This document shows positions 36,494 through 45,958 of a stretch of DNA of 64,000 bases, piece after piece. The notes beneath the pieces were generated by a model. The model saw only the letters and a program-made list of their open reading frames with translations, was not told the DNA's origin and did no database searches. Origin of the DNA: Janibacter indicus. GTDB taxonomy: Bacteria > Actinomycetota > Actinomycetes > Actinomycetales > Dermatophilaceae. The position numbers and the translations under genes were made by a program. The first letter of the stretch is position 1, and every line of letters begins with the position of its first letter. The stretch covers positions 62,001 through 126,000 of the forward strand of contig NZ_FWXN01000005.1 in NCBI RefSeq assembly GCF_900176385.1. Reading direction: 5' to 3'.

Positions 36494-38302
36494 ATGTCTG
36501 AGCGGGTTGCCATGCCGGCACTGGGTGAGTCCGTGACCGAGGGCACCGTGACGCGATGGCTCAAGAACGTGGGCGACACGGTTGAGGTCGACGAGCCGCT
36601 GCTCGAGGTCTCGACCGACAAGGTCGACACCGAGATCCCGTCGCCCGTCGCGGGCACGATCCAGGAGATCCTCGTCGAGGAGGACGAGACCGTCGAGGTC
36701 GGTGCCGACCTCGCCGTCATCGGTGACGGTGACGCCCCGGCCTCCTCCGACTCGGGCGACGACTCCGCACAGGAGCCGGCCGCCGAGGAGTCTCCTGCCG
36801 AGGAGTCCGCCACCGAAGAGGCCCCTGCCGAGGAGCCCGCCACCGAGGAGCCCGCCGAGCAGGAGGCACCGGCCGCCGAGGCCTCGTCCTCGGGCGACGG
36901 CGAGGGCACCACGGTGGCCATGCCGGCCCTCGGCGAGTCCGTCACCGAGGGCACCGTCTCGCGCTGGCTCAAGGCTGAGGGTGACACGGTCGAGGTCGAC
37001 GAGCCGCTGCTCGAGGTCTCGACCGACAAGGTCGACACCGAGATCCCCTCCCCCGTCGCCGGCACCCTGACCAAGATCCTCGTCCAGGAGGACGAGACCG
37101 TCGAGGTCGGCGCCGACTTGGCGATCGTCGGTGGCTCCGGTGGCGGTTCCGCCCCGGCTGCCGAGGAGCCGAAGGAGGAGCCGAAGGCCGAGGAGCCCAA
37201 GGCCGAGGAGTCGAAGGCCGAGGCCCCCAAGGAGGAGCCGAAGCAGGAGGCGCCCAAGGAGGAGCCCAAGGCCGAGGCCCCCAAGGAGGAGCCGAAGCAG
37301 GAGGCGCCCAAGGAGGCCCCGAAGCAGGAGGCGCCCGCCGCCTCCGGTGGTGACGCCGCCGCCTACGTGACCCCGCTGGTGCGCAAGCTCGCCGCCGACA
37401 ACGGCATCGACCTCTCGCAGGTCGAGGGCACCGGCATCGGCGGCCGCATCCGCAAGCAGGACGTGCTCGACGCCGCCAAGGCGAAGAACCAGCCGCAGGA
37501 GGCTGCTGCTCCGGCCGCTGCCGCTCCGGCTGCGGCTCCCGCTGCTGCGGCTCCCGCGGGCGTCCCGGCCGGTCTGGAGTCCAACGTCCCGCAGTCCAAG
37601 CGCGGCACCCGCGAGAAGATGACCCGCCTGCGCAAGGTCATCGCCGAGCGGATGGTCGAGTCGCTGCAGGTCTCCGCCCAGCTGACGACGGTCGTCGAGG
37701 TCGACATGACCAAGGTGGCTCGCGTGCGCGACGCCGCGAAGGCCGACTTCGCCCAGCGGGAGGGCACCAAGCTCTCCTTCCTGCCCTTCATCGCCCAGGC
37801 CACGGCCGAGGCCCTGAAGGCGCACCCGGGCATCAACGCCAGCGTCGAGGGCGATGAGATCGTCTACCACGGTCAGGAGAACCTCTCGATCGCGGTCGAC
37901 ACCGAGCGCGGCCTGCTCACGCCGGTCGTCAAGAACGCCGGTGACCTCAACGTCGCCGGTCTCGCCCGGGCGATCGCCGACGTCGCCGACCGCACACGCA
38001 ACAACAAGATCACGCCGGACGACCTGTCGGGCGGGACCTTCACCATCACCAACACCGGCAGCCGGGGTGCGCTCTTCGACACCCCGATCCTCAACCAGCC
38101 GCAGGTCGCGATGCTCGGCACCGGCGCCATCGTGCGTCGCCCGGTCGTCATCACGACCGACGACGGTGGGGAGACGCTGGCGATCCGGTCGATGATGTAC
38201 CTGGCCCTCACCTACGACCACCGGGTCGTCGACGGCGCCGACGCGGCCCGCTTCCTCGGGACCGTCAAGGCCCGTCTGGAGGAAGGCCGCTTCGAGGCCT
38301 GA
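36494..38302 (+). CDS. sucB: 2-oxoglutarate dehydrogenase E2 (dihydrolipoyl succinyltransferase)
   Basis: The protein has 602 residues with two N-terminal lipoyl domains (about 1-78 and 138-215), each with the lipoylated Lys in [14 protein letters not shown] peripheral-subunit-binding domain lies at about 295-330 ([20 protein letters not shown]), and the catalytic domain at about 370-600 ends in [17 protein letters not shown] with the active His. The linkers are Pro/Ala/Glu/Lys repeats of KEEPK and KQEAP units (about 222-290). The partner E3 (lpdA) and the lipoylation enzymes lie nearby. RBS AGAAGGAG precedes the ATG. Confidence 0.95.
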   Translation: MSERVAMPALGESVTEGTVTRWLKNVGDTVEVDEPLLEVSTDKVDTEIPSPVAGTIQEILVEEDETVEVGADLAVIGDGDAPASSDSGDDSAQEPAAEESPAEESATEEAPAEEPATEEPAEQEAPAAEASSSGDGEGTTVAMPALGESVTEGTVSRWLKAEGDTVEVDEPLLEVSTDKVDTEIPSPVAGTLTKILVQEDETVEVGADLAIVGGSGGGSAPAAEEPKEEPKAEEPKAEESKAEAPKEEPKQEAPKEEPKAEAPKEEPKQEAPKEAPKQEAPAASGGDAAAYVTPLVRKLAADNGIDLSQVEGTGIGGRIRKQDVLDAAKAKNQPQEAAAPAAAAPAAAPAAAAPAGVPAGLESNVPQSKRGTREKMTRLRKVIAERMVESLQVSAQLTTVVEVDMTKVARVRDAAKADFAQREGTKLSFLPFIAQATAEALKAHPGINASVEGDEIVYHGQENLSIAVDTERGLLTPVVKNAGDLNVAGLARAIADVADRTRNNKITPDDLSGGTFTITNTGSRGALFDTPILNQPQVAMLGTGAIVRRPVVITTDDGGETLAIRSMMYLALTYDHRVVDGADAARFLGTVKARLEEGRFEA

Positions 38303-38303
38303 G

Positions 38304-39206
38304 ATGACCTCACGACAACAGCGCGTCGCCATCACCGGAGCATCCGGGCTGATCGGCGGCGCGCTGTCGTCGTCTCTGGAGGCTGACGGCCACGAGGTGG
38401 TCCACCTCGTGCGACGCCTGCCGAAGGGGGACCACGAACGTCCGTGGGACCCGTCGCGTCGGCAGCTGGACCCGGCGGTCCTCGCCGACGTCGACACCGT
38501 CGTGCACCTCGCGGGCGCCGGTGTCGGCGACCGACGCTGGACCCCGACCTACAAGATGCTCATCCGCACCTCACGGGTGCACGGGACGGACCTCGTCGCC
38601 CGCGTCGTGGCCGCCGGCGCCGGACCGACCCGGCTCGTGACCGCGTCGGCCGTCGGCTTCTACGGCGACCGGGGCGACGAGGTGCTGACCGAGGCCTCTG
38701 CCCCCGGCCGCTCCTACCTCGCCGGTGTCGTGCGCGACTGGGAGGCGGCGGCCGCCCCGGCCCGCGCAGCCGGGGTCCCCGTGGCCCACGCGCGCACCGG
38801 CATCGTCCTGGCGACACATGGCGGGGCGTTCGTGCCCATGCTGCGCGTCGGCCGGCTGGGGCTCGGCGGGCCACTGGGCTCGGGCCGTCAGTGGACGCCG
38901 TGGATCTCGCTCGACGACGTCGTGGGTGCCTACACGCGCCTCGTCGAGGACGCCTCGATCGTCGGCCCGGTCAACCTCGCCGCGCCCCACCCCGTCCGCC
39001 AGCGCCACCTGGCGCGTGAGATCGGGCGGCGGCTGCACCGGCCCGCGATCGTGCCGGCCCCCCGGGCCGCGATGCGGGTGGCGCTCGGCCAGTTCGCCGA
39101 CGAGGCGCTGGCCTCAGCCCGTGTGCTGCCGCAGCGGTTGCAGGAGCTCGGCTTCGAGCATCGGCACCGGGTCGTCGAGGACGCTCTCGACGACCTCATC
39201 GCCTGA
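38304..39206 (+). CDS. TIGR01777-family NAD(P)-dependent epimerase
   Basis: The 300-residue short-chain dehydrogenase-fold protein has the nucleotide motif ITGASGLIGGALSSSL at the N-terminus, HLAGAGVGDRRW, SAVGFYGDRGDEVLTE and PWISLDDVVGAY. This fits the TIGR01777 (YfcH-like) family, whose natural substrate is unknown. Its ATG is 1 nt after the sucB stop, so it is in the sucB transcript and probably coupled in translation. Confidence 0.9.
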   Translation: MTSRQQRVAITGASGLIGGALSSSLEADGHEVVHLVRRLPKGDHERPWDPSRRQLDPAVLADVDTVVHLAGAGVGDRRWTPTYKMLIRTSRVHGTDLVARVVAAGAGPTRLVTASAVGFYGDRGDEVLTEASAPGRSYLAGVVRDWEAAAAPARAAGVPVAHARTGIVLATHGGAFVPMLRVGRLGLGGPLGSGRQWTPWISLDDVVGAYTRLVEDASIVGPVNLAAPHPVRQRHLAREIGRRLHRPAIVPAPRAAMRVALGQFADEALASARVLPQRLQELGFEHRHRVVEDALDDLIA

Positions 39207-39221
39207 CCCGGGTCGCACCGC

Positions 39222-40850
39222 TCACGGCCCGTCGGGTGCCCGCACGTCGCGCACCCGCCACCGCTGACCGTCCCAGGCCAGGACGAGGTCAGCCTGCTGA
39301 CCCCGCCGGGCCGGGCGCTGCTGCCGCGACCCGTCGCGGGCCACGACCTCGTAGGCGCTCTCGTCGACGACGGTGCTCAGCACCGCGGTCGAGCCGCTCG
39401 TGCGCTGCAGGCTGGCCGTGCGCACGGTCATCTCGACGCCGCGGTAGCGGTGCCCGCTCGACTCGAGGCTCTCGATGAGCTCGTGGTCGCGCACGGCGGC
39501 CGGCGACCCCGGCTCGTCGAGCGCTCGGAGCACCACGGGGTCGAGGTCGGTGACGACGGACTGGCGCATCGAGGTCAGCTCCTGGGCCAGACGCACCGGT
39601 GCCTCGCGCGGTGCGCCGCGGTCGGTGAGCACCTGCTGGCCCGAGGGAGAGGTGACGGCGGCGGTCGACGGGGCGGCACCCCCTTCGTCATCGGCGGCAG
39701 CCAGCTGGCGCCACGGGACGACGACCGCGAGGGCCAGCGTCAGCGCGACCACGACGGCAGCGGCGACCCGGCGACCACCCGGCGTCTCGGCCGCCGATCG
39801 GGCGATCGCCCGGGTCTGCGAGGCCTCGTGGTCGACGGTGAGGTCCACTGGCTCGTCACGGCGACGTGGCGCCGCGTGACGACCCCGACGCGAGGACGCC
39901 GGCGGGACCTCGACATCGCTGTCGACGGGCGGTCGTCGCTGCCACCACCGGCGGCGGGGCTCGGGCTCGCCGGCGGAGGCCAGCTCGAGCTGCCACCGCG
40001 GTGTCTCGACCGCGTCCTGGGCGGCGGCCTCGCGGATGCGCCGTGTCAGACCCGAGGCGACGTCGCCGGGAGAGGTCATGCGCAGGGGTTGGGCGACGGC
40101 CGCGTCGAAGACCGCGACCGCCACCTCGTCGGCCTCCGGTCGGGCCGCCGGGTCACCGGCAAGGCAGGACTCGACGGCCTCGACCAGCTCGGCGTCGCCG
40201 GCCAGGTGCGAGCGCAGGTCGAGCCGGTCGGCGACGTGCCCGGGAGGAGCCCCGACGAGGCAGAGCCAGGCGAGCGCCCCGAGCGCGTGGACGTCACTCG
40301 CCCGGGTGGGCTCCTCGCCGTCGAGGACCTCTGGGGCGACGTAGCCGTCGGTGCCGTGCACGTCGCCGGGGGCTTCCCCGGTGAGGCGGGAGAAGCCCAG
40401 GTCCGCGAGGACGGGACGACCGGTGCTGTCGAGCAGGACATTGCCCGGGCTGAGGTCACCGTGGACGACACCGAGATCGTGCAGGCCCGCGAGGGCGCGC
40501 GCGATCGGGGCGATGACGGTGACCGTCTCCCCCGGCGTCAGGTGCCCGCGCTGGGCCACGACCTGACCGAGGCTGCCGCCCGAGAGCAGCTCGAGGACGA
40601 GCGCGGTCGCTGGACCGTCGTCAGTGTCGACGTCGAGGACCTCGTGGAGGGTGACGACGTGCTCGTCAGCCGCGTGCTGGAGCAGCGTCCACTCACGCAG
40701 CGCGTCGTCGTCGGCCCCACCCCGCAGCAGCTTGACCGCCACCAGCTCGTCGTCGACCTCGCGCCGGGCCCGCCAAACCGTCGACGTCGAGCCGGTCCCG
40801 AGCAGGCGGGTCAGGCGGTAGCCGGGGACCTGGGGCGGGATCTCGTCCAT
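39222..40850 (-). CDS. Membrane Ser/Thr protein kinase with atypical motifs
   Basis: The protein has 542 residues. The kinase domain (about 8-270) has the Gly loop GTGSTSTVW, VAVKLL with the ATP-binding Lys, HGDLSPGNVLLD in place of the usual HRDxKxxN, and ADLG in place of DFG. A disordered basic linker leads to one transmembrane helix (about 370-390), and the C-terminal 150 residues would be extracytoplasmic. The HGD-type catalytic loop keeps the Asp, so activity is possible, but the Lys is Ser. The gene is divergent from lipB. No target is evident. Confidence 0.83.
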   Translation of the reverse strand: MDEIPPQVPGYRLTRLLGTGSTSTVWRARREVDDELVAVKLLRGGADDDALREWTLLQHAADEHVVTLHEVLDVDTDDGPATALVLELLSGGSLGQVVAQRGHLTPGETVTVIAPIARALAGLHDLGVVHGDLSPGNVLLDSTGRPVLADLGFSRLTGEAPGDVHGTDGYVAPEVLDGEEPTRASDVHALGALAWLCLVGAPPGHVADRLDLRSHLAGDAELVEAVESCLAGDPAARPEADEVAVAVFDAAVAQPLRMTSPGDVASGLTRRIREAAAQDAVETPRWQLELASAGEPEPRRRWWQRRPPVDSDVEVPPASSRRGRHAAPRRRDEPVDLTVDHEASQTRAIARSAAETPGGRRVAAAVVVALTLALAVVVPWRQLAAADDEGGAAPSTAAVTSPSGQQVLTDRGAPREAPVRLAQELTSMRQSVVTDLDPVVLRALDEPGSPAAVRDHELIESLESSGHRYRGVEMTVRTASLQRTSGSTAVLSTVVDESAYEVVARDGSRQQRPARRGQQADLVLAWDGQRWRVRDVRAPDGP

Positions 40851-40912
40851 GCGCCCCAGCCTGTCCCAGATCGCCGGTCCGGCCGCCGAGATATCCACAG
40901 GGTGCCGCGGCG

Positions 40913-40918
40913 TAGGCT
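40913..40918 (+). promoter_or_regulatory. Putative -10 element (TAGGCT) of lipB, leaderless
   Basis: TAGGCT is followed by seven bases and then the lipB ATG at 40926. No ribosome binding site lies between, which suggests a leaderless transcript. Confidence 0.5.
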
Positions 40919-40925
40919 GGCGGCC

Positions 40926-41606
40926 ATGCGTTTCGAGGAGCTCGGCTTCGCGCCAGACACCGTCGACTACCTGACCGCGTGGGAGCACCAGAAGCGGGTC
41001 CATGCGGCCGTCGTCGCCGGCGAGCTCGAGGACACGACCCTGCTGCTCGAGCACACGGCCGTCTACACCGCCGGCAAGCGCACCGAGCCCCGCGAGCGAC
41101 CGATGGACGGCACGCCCGTCATCGACGTCGACCGCGGCGGCAAGATCACCTGGCACGGCCCAGGCCAGCTCGTCGGCTACCCGATCGCCCACCTGCCGGG
41201 CCGACGTGACGTCATCGCCCACGTGCGCCGTCTCGAGGAGATGATGATCCGGGTCGCCGCCGACGTCGGCGTCACCGCGACCCGGGTACCGGGGCGCTCG
41301 GGCATCTGGGTGCCCGGCATCGACGGTGCCCGCGACCGCAAGCTCGGCCAGATCGGCATCCGCGTCTCGCGCGACGTCGCCATGCACGGCTTCAGCCTCA
41401 ACGTCGACTGCGACCTGTCGTGGACGCAGACGATCGTCCCCTGCGGCATCCCCGATGCCGACGTCTCCACACTGGCCCTCGAAACCGGTCGCGAGATCAC
41501 GGTGGCCGACATCCTCCCTTCGGCCAGAGCCCACCTGCTCGAGGTGATGACCGAGGACCTGCCCCTGACCACGGGGGCTGCATCGGCACAGCGGGTGGAG
41601 GCGTAG
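40926..41606 (+). CDS. lipB: Octanoyl-ACP:protein N-octanoyltransferase
   Basis: The 226-residue enzyme moves octanoate from acyl carrier protein to lipoyl domains, the first step of lipoate synthesis. Conserved segments are [27 protein letters not shown], the catalytic Lys in [10 protein letters not shown] and the catalytic Cys in VPCGI. lipA follows 53 nt downstream and completes the pathway. The lipoyl domains of SucB, encoded just upstream, are obvious targets. Confidence 0.95.
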   Translation: MRFEELGFAPDTVDYLTAWEHQKRVHAAVVAGELEDTTLLLEHTAVYTAGKRTEPRERPMDGTPVIDVDRGGKITWHGPGQLVGYPIAHLPGRRDVIAHVRRLEEMMIRVAADVGVTATRVPGRSGIWVPGIDGARDRKLGQIGIRVSRDVAMHGFSLNVDCDLSWTQTIVPCGIPDADVSTLALETGREITVADILPSARAHLLEVMTEDLPLTTGAASAQRVEA

Positions 41607-41609
41607 TCT
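41604..41609 (+). promoter_or_regulatory. Putative lipA -10 element overlapping the lipB stop
   Basis: TAGTCT includes the TAG stop codon of lipB. It would give lipA its own transcript with a leader of about 45 nt carrying an AGGAGA ribosome binding site before the GTG at 41660. Confidence 0.4.
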
Positions 41610-41659
41610 GGAGTGACTCCGGACACCACCGGGGTCACCGAGATTGCCAGGAGAGCTGC

Positions 41660-42715
41660 GTGACCGTCGCACCCGAAGGACGTCGTCTGCTGCGCGTCGA
41701 GGCGCGCAACGCCGAGACCCCGATCGAGCGCAAGCCGGAGTGGATCCGGACCACCGCCAAAATGGGCCCCGAGTACAACCAGATGCGTGGCCGCGTCAGT
41801 GGCGCCGGCCTGCACACGGTCTGCCAGGAGGCCGGCTGCCCCAACATCTTCGAATGCTGGGAGGACCGCGAGGCGACCTTCCTCATCGGCGGTGACGTGT
41901 GCACCCGCCGCTGCGACTTCTGCGACATCGCGACCGGCCGCCCGACGAGCCTCGACATGGACGAGCCGCGCCGCGTCGCCGAGTCCGTCCAGGAGATGGG
42001 CCTGCGCTACTCCACCGTCACGGGCGTCGCCCGCGACGACCAGCCCGACGGTGCCGCCGCGCTCTACGCCGAGACGATCCGACAGATCCACGCCCTCAAC
42101 CCCCACACCGGCGTGGAGATCCTCCCGCCCGACTTCGGCGCCAAGCCGGAGCTCGTCGGCCAGGTCTTCGACGCCCGCCCCGAGGTCTTCGCCCACAACC
42201 TCGAGACCGTGCCGCGCATCTTCCGCAAGATCCGGCCCGCCTTCACCTACGAGAAGTCGCTCAAGGTGCTGTCCATGGCCCGCGAGGCCGAGCTGGTCAC
42301 CAAGTCCAACCTCATCCTCGGGATGGGCGAGGAGGACCACGAGATCGAGGAGGCGATCCGCGACCTGCACGAGGCGGGCTGCGACATCCTCACGATCACC
42401 CAGTACCTGCGCCCCTCCAAGCTGCACCACCCGATCGACCGGTGGGTCAAGCCCGAGGAGTTCGTCCACTGGAGCGAGCTCGCCGAGGGGATCGGCTTCA
42501 AGGGCGTCATGGCCGGGCCGCTCGTGCGCTCGAGCTACCGTGCCGGACGGCTCTACGCGACCGCGATGCGCAAGTGGGGTCGGCCGATCCCCGAGCACCT
42601 CTCGCACCTCTCCGAGGCCATCGACGAGCCGGCCCGCCAGGAGGCGGCCACGCTCGTCGCCACGTCGCGCGCCCAGGCGATCCTCGACCAGCCGGCCACC
42701 GGCACCGAGGGCTGA
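41660..42715 (+). CDS. lipA: Lipoyl synthase
   Basis: The 351-residue radical SAM enzyme inserts two sulfurs into the octanoyl chain. The auxiliary cluster ligands are [12 protein letters not shown] (about 51-62) and the radical SAM cluster is [10 protein letters not shown] (about 77-84). The C-terminal RSSYRAG supplies the Ser ligand typical of LipA. The GTG at 41660 has AGGAGA about eight bases upstream. It forms a functional unit with lipB and with the Fe-S carrier ErpA. Confidence 0.96.
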   Translation: MTVAPEGRRLLRVEARNAETPIERKPEWIRTTAKMGPEYNQMRGRVSGAGLHTVCQEAGCPNIFECWEDREATFLIGGDVCTRRCDFCDIATGRPTSLDMDEPRRVAESVQEMGLRYSTVTGVARDDQPDGAAALYAETIRQIHALNPHTGVEILPPDFGAKPELVGQVFDARPEVFAHNLETVPRIFRKIRPAFTYEKSLKVLSMAREAELVTKSNLILGMGEEDHEIEEAIRDLHEAGCDILTITQYLRPSKLHHPIDRWVKPEEFVHWSELAEGIGFKGVMAGPLVRSSYRAGRLYATAMRKWGRPIPEHLSHLSEAIDEPARQEAATLVATSRAQAILDQPATGTEG

Positions 42716-42738
42716 CCGGGGCACCCAGCGAGAGCAAC

Positions 42739-42744
42739 TAGACT
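42739..42744 (+). promoter_or_regulatory. Putative -10 element (TAGACT) of the DUF4191 gene
   Basis: TAGACT lies eight bases before the ATG at 42753. The spacing is compatible with a leaderless or nearly leaderless transcript. A CTGACC at 42712-42717 could be a -35 but the 21-bp spacer is long. Confidence 0.4.
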
Positions 42745-42752
42745 CTCTCCTC

Positions 42753-43475
42753 ATGGCCAAGAAGAGCGACCAGCCCGCCAAGCCGAAGCGCGAGAACCCC
42801 TTCAAGCGGATCGCCTCGGTCTACAGGACGATCAAGGCGATCGACCCCCAGGTCACCCTGTGGATGCTCCTCGCCTTCGTCGTCGTGCTCGGCGTCGGCA
42901 CGCTCATCGGCCTGCTCGTCGGCCACGTCATCCTCGCCCTGATCGTGGCGATCCCCTTCGCGCTGCTCGCGGCGATGATCGTGCTCTCCCGTCGCGGTGA
43001 GCGCGCGGCCTTCGCCCAGATGGAGGGCCAGCGTGGCGCCTCCATCGGCGGCCTGTCGGCGCTGCGTCGCGGCTGGTACTACGACCAGGAGCCGGTCGCC
43101 GCCGACGCGACAAAGCCCAGCGAGATCAACACCGCCGCCGTGGTCTTCCGCGCCCTCGGTCGCCCGGGCATCGTCCTGCTCGGCGAGGGGCCCAAGCACC
43201 GGGTCGACAAGCTCTTCGTCAAGGAGACCAAGAAGGTCTCGCGGGTCGCCCCCGGTGTCCCCGTGCACACCTTCATCGTCGGCACCGGTGAGGGCGAGCT
43301 GCCCCCGCGCAAGATCCGCATGACGCTGACCAAACTGCGCCCGGCGCTGTCCAAGGAGGAGATGTCGGTCGTCAACAAGCGGCTGAAGTCCCTCCCCGGC
43401 ATCCGTCAGGGCGTCCCGGCCGGCGTCGACCCGAGCCGTGCCCGGATGAACCGCAGCGCCCTGCGCGGCCGCTGA
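42753..43475 (+). CDS. DUF4191 membrane protein
   Basis: The 240-residue actinobacterial protein has a basic N-terminus (MAKKSDQPAKPKRENPFKR), two closely spaced transmembrane helices (about 36-58 and 61-80) and a basic cytoplasmic C-terminal domain ending NRSALRGR. The family sits next to lipA in many Actinobacteria. Function is unknown; a link with lipoate or membrane biology is only suggested by context. Confidence 0.88.
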   Translation: MAKKSDQPAKPKRENPFKRIASVYRTIKAIDPQVTLWMLLAFVVVLGVGTLIGLLVGHVILALIVAIPFALLAAMIVLSRRGERAAFAQMEGQRGASIGGLSALRRGWYYDQEPVAADATKPSEINTAAVVFRALGRPGIVLLGEGPKHRVDKLFVKETKKVSRVAPGVPVHTFIVGTGEGELPPRKIRMTLTKLRPALSKEEMSVVNKRLKSLPGIRQGVPAGVDPSRARMNRSALRGR

Positions 43476-43531
43476 CCCACCCGCGGCGCCGGCCCGCGGC
43501 GCCACCACCGTCGACCCTCGGGAGACCGCTC

Positions 43532-44809
43532 GTGACCGCTGCCGCCACCGCCCACGCCGAGGACCTCGCCGCCTTCGTCGACGCCTCCCCGTCGAGCTAC
43601 CACGCGGCCGCCGAGGTGGCCCGACGCCTCGAGGACGCCGGCTTCACCGCTCTCCTCGAGACGGATGCGTGGCCGCAGGCCCCCGGGCGCTACCTCGTCG
43701 TGCGCGAGGGGGCGGTCATCGCCTGGGTCGTGCCGACCTCAGCGACGGAGACGACACCGGTGCGCATCTTCGGCGCCCACAGCGACTCCCCCGGCTTCAA
43801 GCTCAAGCCGCAGCCCACGACCGGGCGCCTCGGGTGGCTGCAGGCGGGCGTCGAGGTCTACGGCGGCCCCCTGCTCAATTCGTGGCTTGACCGTGAGCTG
43901 CGCCTGGCCGGCCGGCTCGTCCTCGACGACGGCACCGTCGTGCTCGCCGACTCCGGCCCGCTGCTGCGGCTGCCACAGCTGGCGATCCACCTCGACCGCC
44001 AGGCCAACGAGCGCTTTGCGCTCGACAAGCAGACGCAGACCCAGCCGGTGTGGGGCGTGGGTGCCACGGAGTCCGCCGACCTGCTCGCCGAGCTGTCCGC
44101 CACCGCCGGTGTCGACGCCTCGCGGGTCCGCGGCTACGACCTCGTGACGGCCGACAGCGCCCGCGGCGCCGTCTTCGGCAAGGACGACGTCTTCTTCGCC
44201 GCGGGTCGACTCGACGACCTGGCGAGCGTCCACGCCGGCACGGTCGCGATGGCCCGGATCGGCGACGACCTCACGGCCGACCACATCCCGATGCTCGCGG
44301 TCTTCGACCACGAGGAGGTCGGCTCCGCGACCCGCTCCGGTGCGGGCGGTCCCTTCCTCGAGGAGGTCCTCGAGCGCATCGGTCTCGCCCTGGGTGCCGA
44401 CCGCGGTGAGCGGATGCAGGCGCTGGCCTCCTCGTGGTGCGTCTCCAGCGACGTGGGCCACTCGGTGCACCCCAACTACCCCGAGAAGCACGACCCGCAG
44501 GTGCGTCCGGTCCTCGGCTCCGGGCCGATCCTCAAGCTCAACGCCAACCAGCGCTACGCGAGCGACGGCGTCGGCTCCGCGGCGTGGCGCGGCTGGTGCG
44601 CCGACGCCGGTGTGACGAGCCAGGACTTCGTCTCCAACAACACCGTCCCGTGCGGGTCGACCATCGGCCCCATCACCGCGACCCGACTGGGCATCCGCAC
44701 GGTCGACGTCGGCATCCCGATCCTGTCGATGCACTCGGCGCGCGAGCTCGCCGGCACGAGCGACCTGCTCGACCTGTCGCGGGTGGCGCAGACCTACTTC
44801 GGCGGCTGA
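43532..44809 (+). CDS. apeB: M18 family aminopeptidase
   Basis: The 425-residue zinc aminopeptidase has the M18 motifs FGAHSDSPGFKLKP, AAGRLDDLASVHAGT and FDHEEVGSATRSGAGG, then SSDVGHSVHPNYPEKHD. It probably removes acidic or neutral N-terminal residues in the cytoplasm. The GTG at 43532 has GGGAGA upstream. The gene is convergent with the phosphotransferase operon, 24 nt away. Confidence 0.93.
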   Translation: MTAAATAHAEDLAAFVDASPSSYHAAAEVARRLEDAGFTALLETDAWPQAPGRYLVVREGAVIAWVVPTSATETTPVRIFGAHSDSPGFKLKPQPTTGRLGWLQAGVEVYGGPLLNSWLDRELRLAGRLVLDDGTVVLADSGPLLRLPQLAIHLDRQANERFALDKQTQTQPVWGVGATESADLLAELSATAGVDASRVRGYDLVTADSARGAVFGKDDVFFAAGRLDDLASVHAGTVAMARIGDDLTADHIPMLAVFDHEEVGSATRSGAGGPFLEEVLERIGLALGADRGERMQALASSWCVSSDVGHSVHPNYPEKHDPQVRPVLGSGPILKLNANQRYASDGVGSAAWRGWCADAGVTSQDFVSNNTVPCGSTIGPITATRLGIRTVDVGIPILSMHSARELAGTSDLLDLSRVAQTYFGG

Positions 44810-44833
44810 TCCCCTCGACGGGTCACCGGCGGG

Positions 44834-45958
44834 TCACCAGCCGGTCGGCAGGTCCGCCGGCCGGAAGGCGTAGAGCGCCCGCAGCCGTGCTCGGGTGAGT
44901 GCGCGATAGCCGGCCGCCGCCTGCGTGGTGCGCTCGTCGGGTCGATAGCCGGCGAGCACGCCCGCCTCGACGTCACGGGCACTCCCCTGGTCGGTCCAGC
45001 CCTGCTCGACCCGCAGGTCGAGGTGGGCCAGCAGGTTGCCCAGGTCGAGCGCCGGGTCCCCGAGCCCGAGGGTGTCGACGTCGAGCATCCCGACCTCGAG
45101 CCCCCCGTCGGTGCCGACGCCGACGAGCAGCTGCTTGTCGTGCAGGTCGCGGTGCAGCAGGCTGCGGCGGCCGACCCGTCCCGCCCCGACGACGACGGCG
45201 GCAGCGCGGGCCGCGTCCTGGTGGAGGACCTCGAGTCGACCTGCCGGCAGGGCGCGATAGCGACGGGCGAGATCGAGCAGACCACGGGTGGCGTCGACCT
45301 CCGCGCCGAGGTCGTGCCCGGCGACCCCGTCGACCTCGCCGGCGTCGTGCAGCCGGCGCACGGACTCACCGACCGCCACGCCCACCGCCTCGCCGACCGG
45401 CTCGGCCACGTCGGCGGCCGGCCCGTCGACCACCGGCCCGTGCAGCAGGTCGTGCAGGGTGCGTCCCGGCAGGTGGCTCAGCGTGATCGTGCCGCACCCC
45501 TCGTCCCAGCCGGTGACGACCGGGGCACGCAGTCCCGGCACGTCGGCGGCCACCTGCATGCGCCGCACGAGATCACCGGACCGCCGCGGACGCACCGCCT
45601 TGGTCCACAACGGACCCGCGGCCGACTCCCCCCGCACCACGGCCCGCCGCTCCGGCCGGTGCACGACGAGCTCGGCGCCGCCGGCGACGAGCCGGGCGAG
45701 CGAGACCAGACGAGCGTCCGCGCCCCCGTGCTGCAGGACGAGGTGCTCGCCCCGCCTCTCGACCAGGCCGGGCGCCACCGCCTGCGTCGCTCCAGCCGTG
45801 CGCGCGGCCGCAGCGCCGTCGGGCAGCCACTGACCGATCACCCGTCGACCTGCCTCACGCAGATCGAGGTGCAGCCGGTCGGGCCGCGGGTGGGCCCGCT
45901 CGAGCTCCAGCCCGAGGTCGGCGCAGCCAGCGACGACCTCGTCGAAGTCCGTGCTCAC
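44834..45958 (-). CDS. Phosphotransferase (APH/choline kinase-like), last gene of the GT operon
   Basis: The 374-residue protein has a kinase-like fold of the aminoglycoside phosphotransferase type. The catalytic loop is SLLHRDLHDKQLLV and the metal loop is GMLDVDTLGLGDPALDLGNLLAHLD. Homology to true antibiotic resistance enzymes is only at superfamily level; the genomic setting with glycosyltransferases suggests phosphorylation of a sugar or glycolipid intermediate. The GTG at 45958 overlaps the upstream stop by 4 nt (GTGA). Confidence 0.8.
   Translation of the reverse strand: MSTDFDEVVAGCADLGLELERAHPRPDRLHLDLREAGRRVIGQWLPDGAAAARTAGATQAVAPGLVERRGEHLVLQHGGADARLVSLARLVAGGAELVVHRPERRAVVRGESAAGPLWTKAVRPRRSGDLVRRMQVAADVPGLRAPVVTGWDEGCGTITLSHLPGRTLHDLLHGPVVDGPAADVAEPVGEAVGVAVGESVRRLHDAGEVDGVAGHDLGAEVDATRGLLDLARRYRALPAGRLEVLHQDAARAAAVVVGAGRVGRRSLLHRDLHDKQLLVGVGTDGGLEVGMLDVDTLGLGDPALDLGNLLAHLDLRVEQGWTDQGSARDVEAGVLAGYRPDERTTQAAAGYRALTRARLRALYAFRPADLPTGW

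Noticed and set aside
34759-37311. Minus-strand open frame of 850 codons with Ser/Gly repeats
   Set aside because: The repeats are the antisense of the SucB linker and lipoyl domains; the sense genes are well supported.
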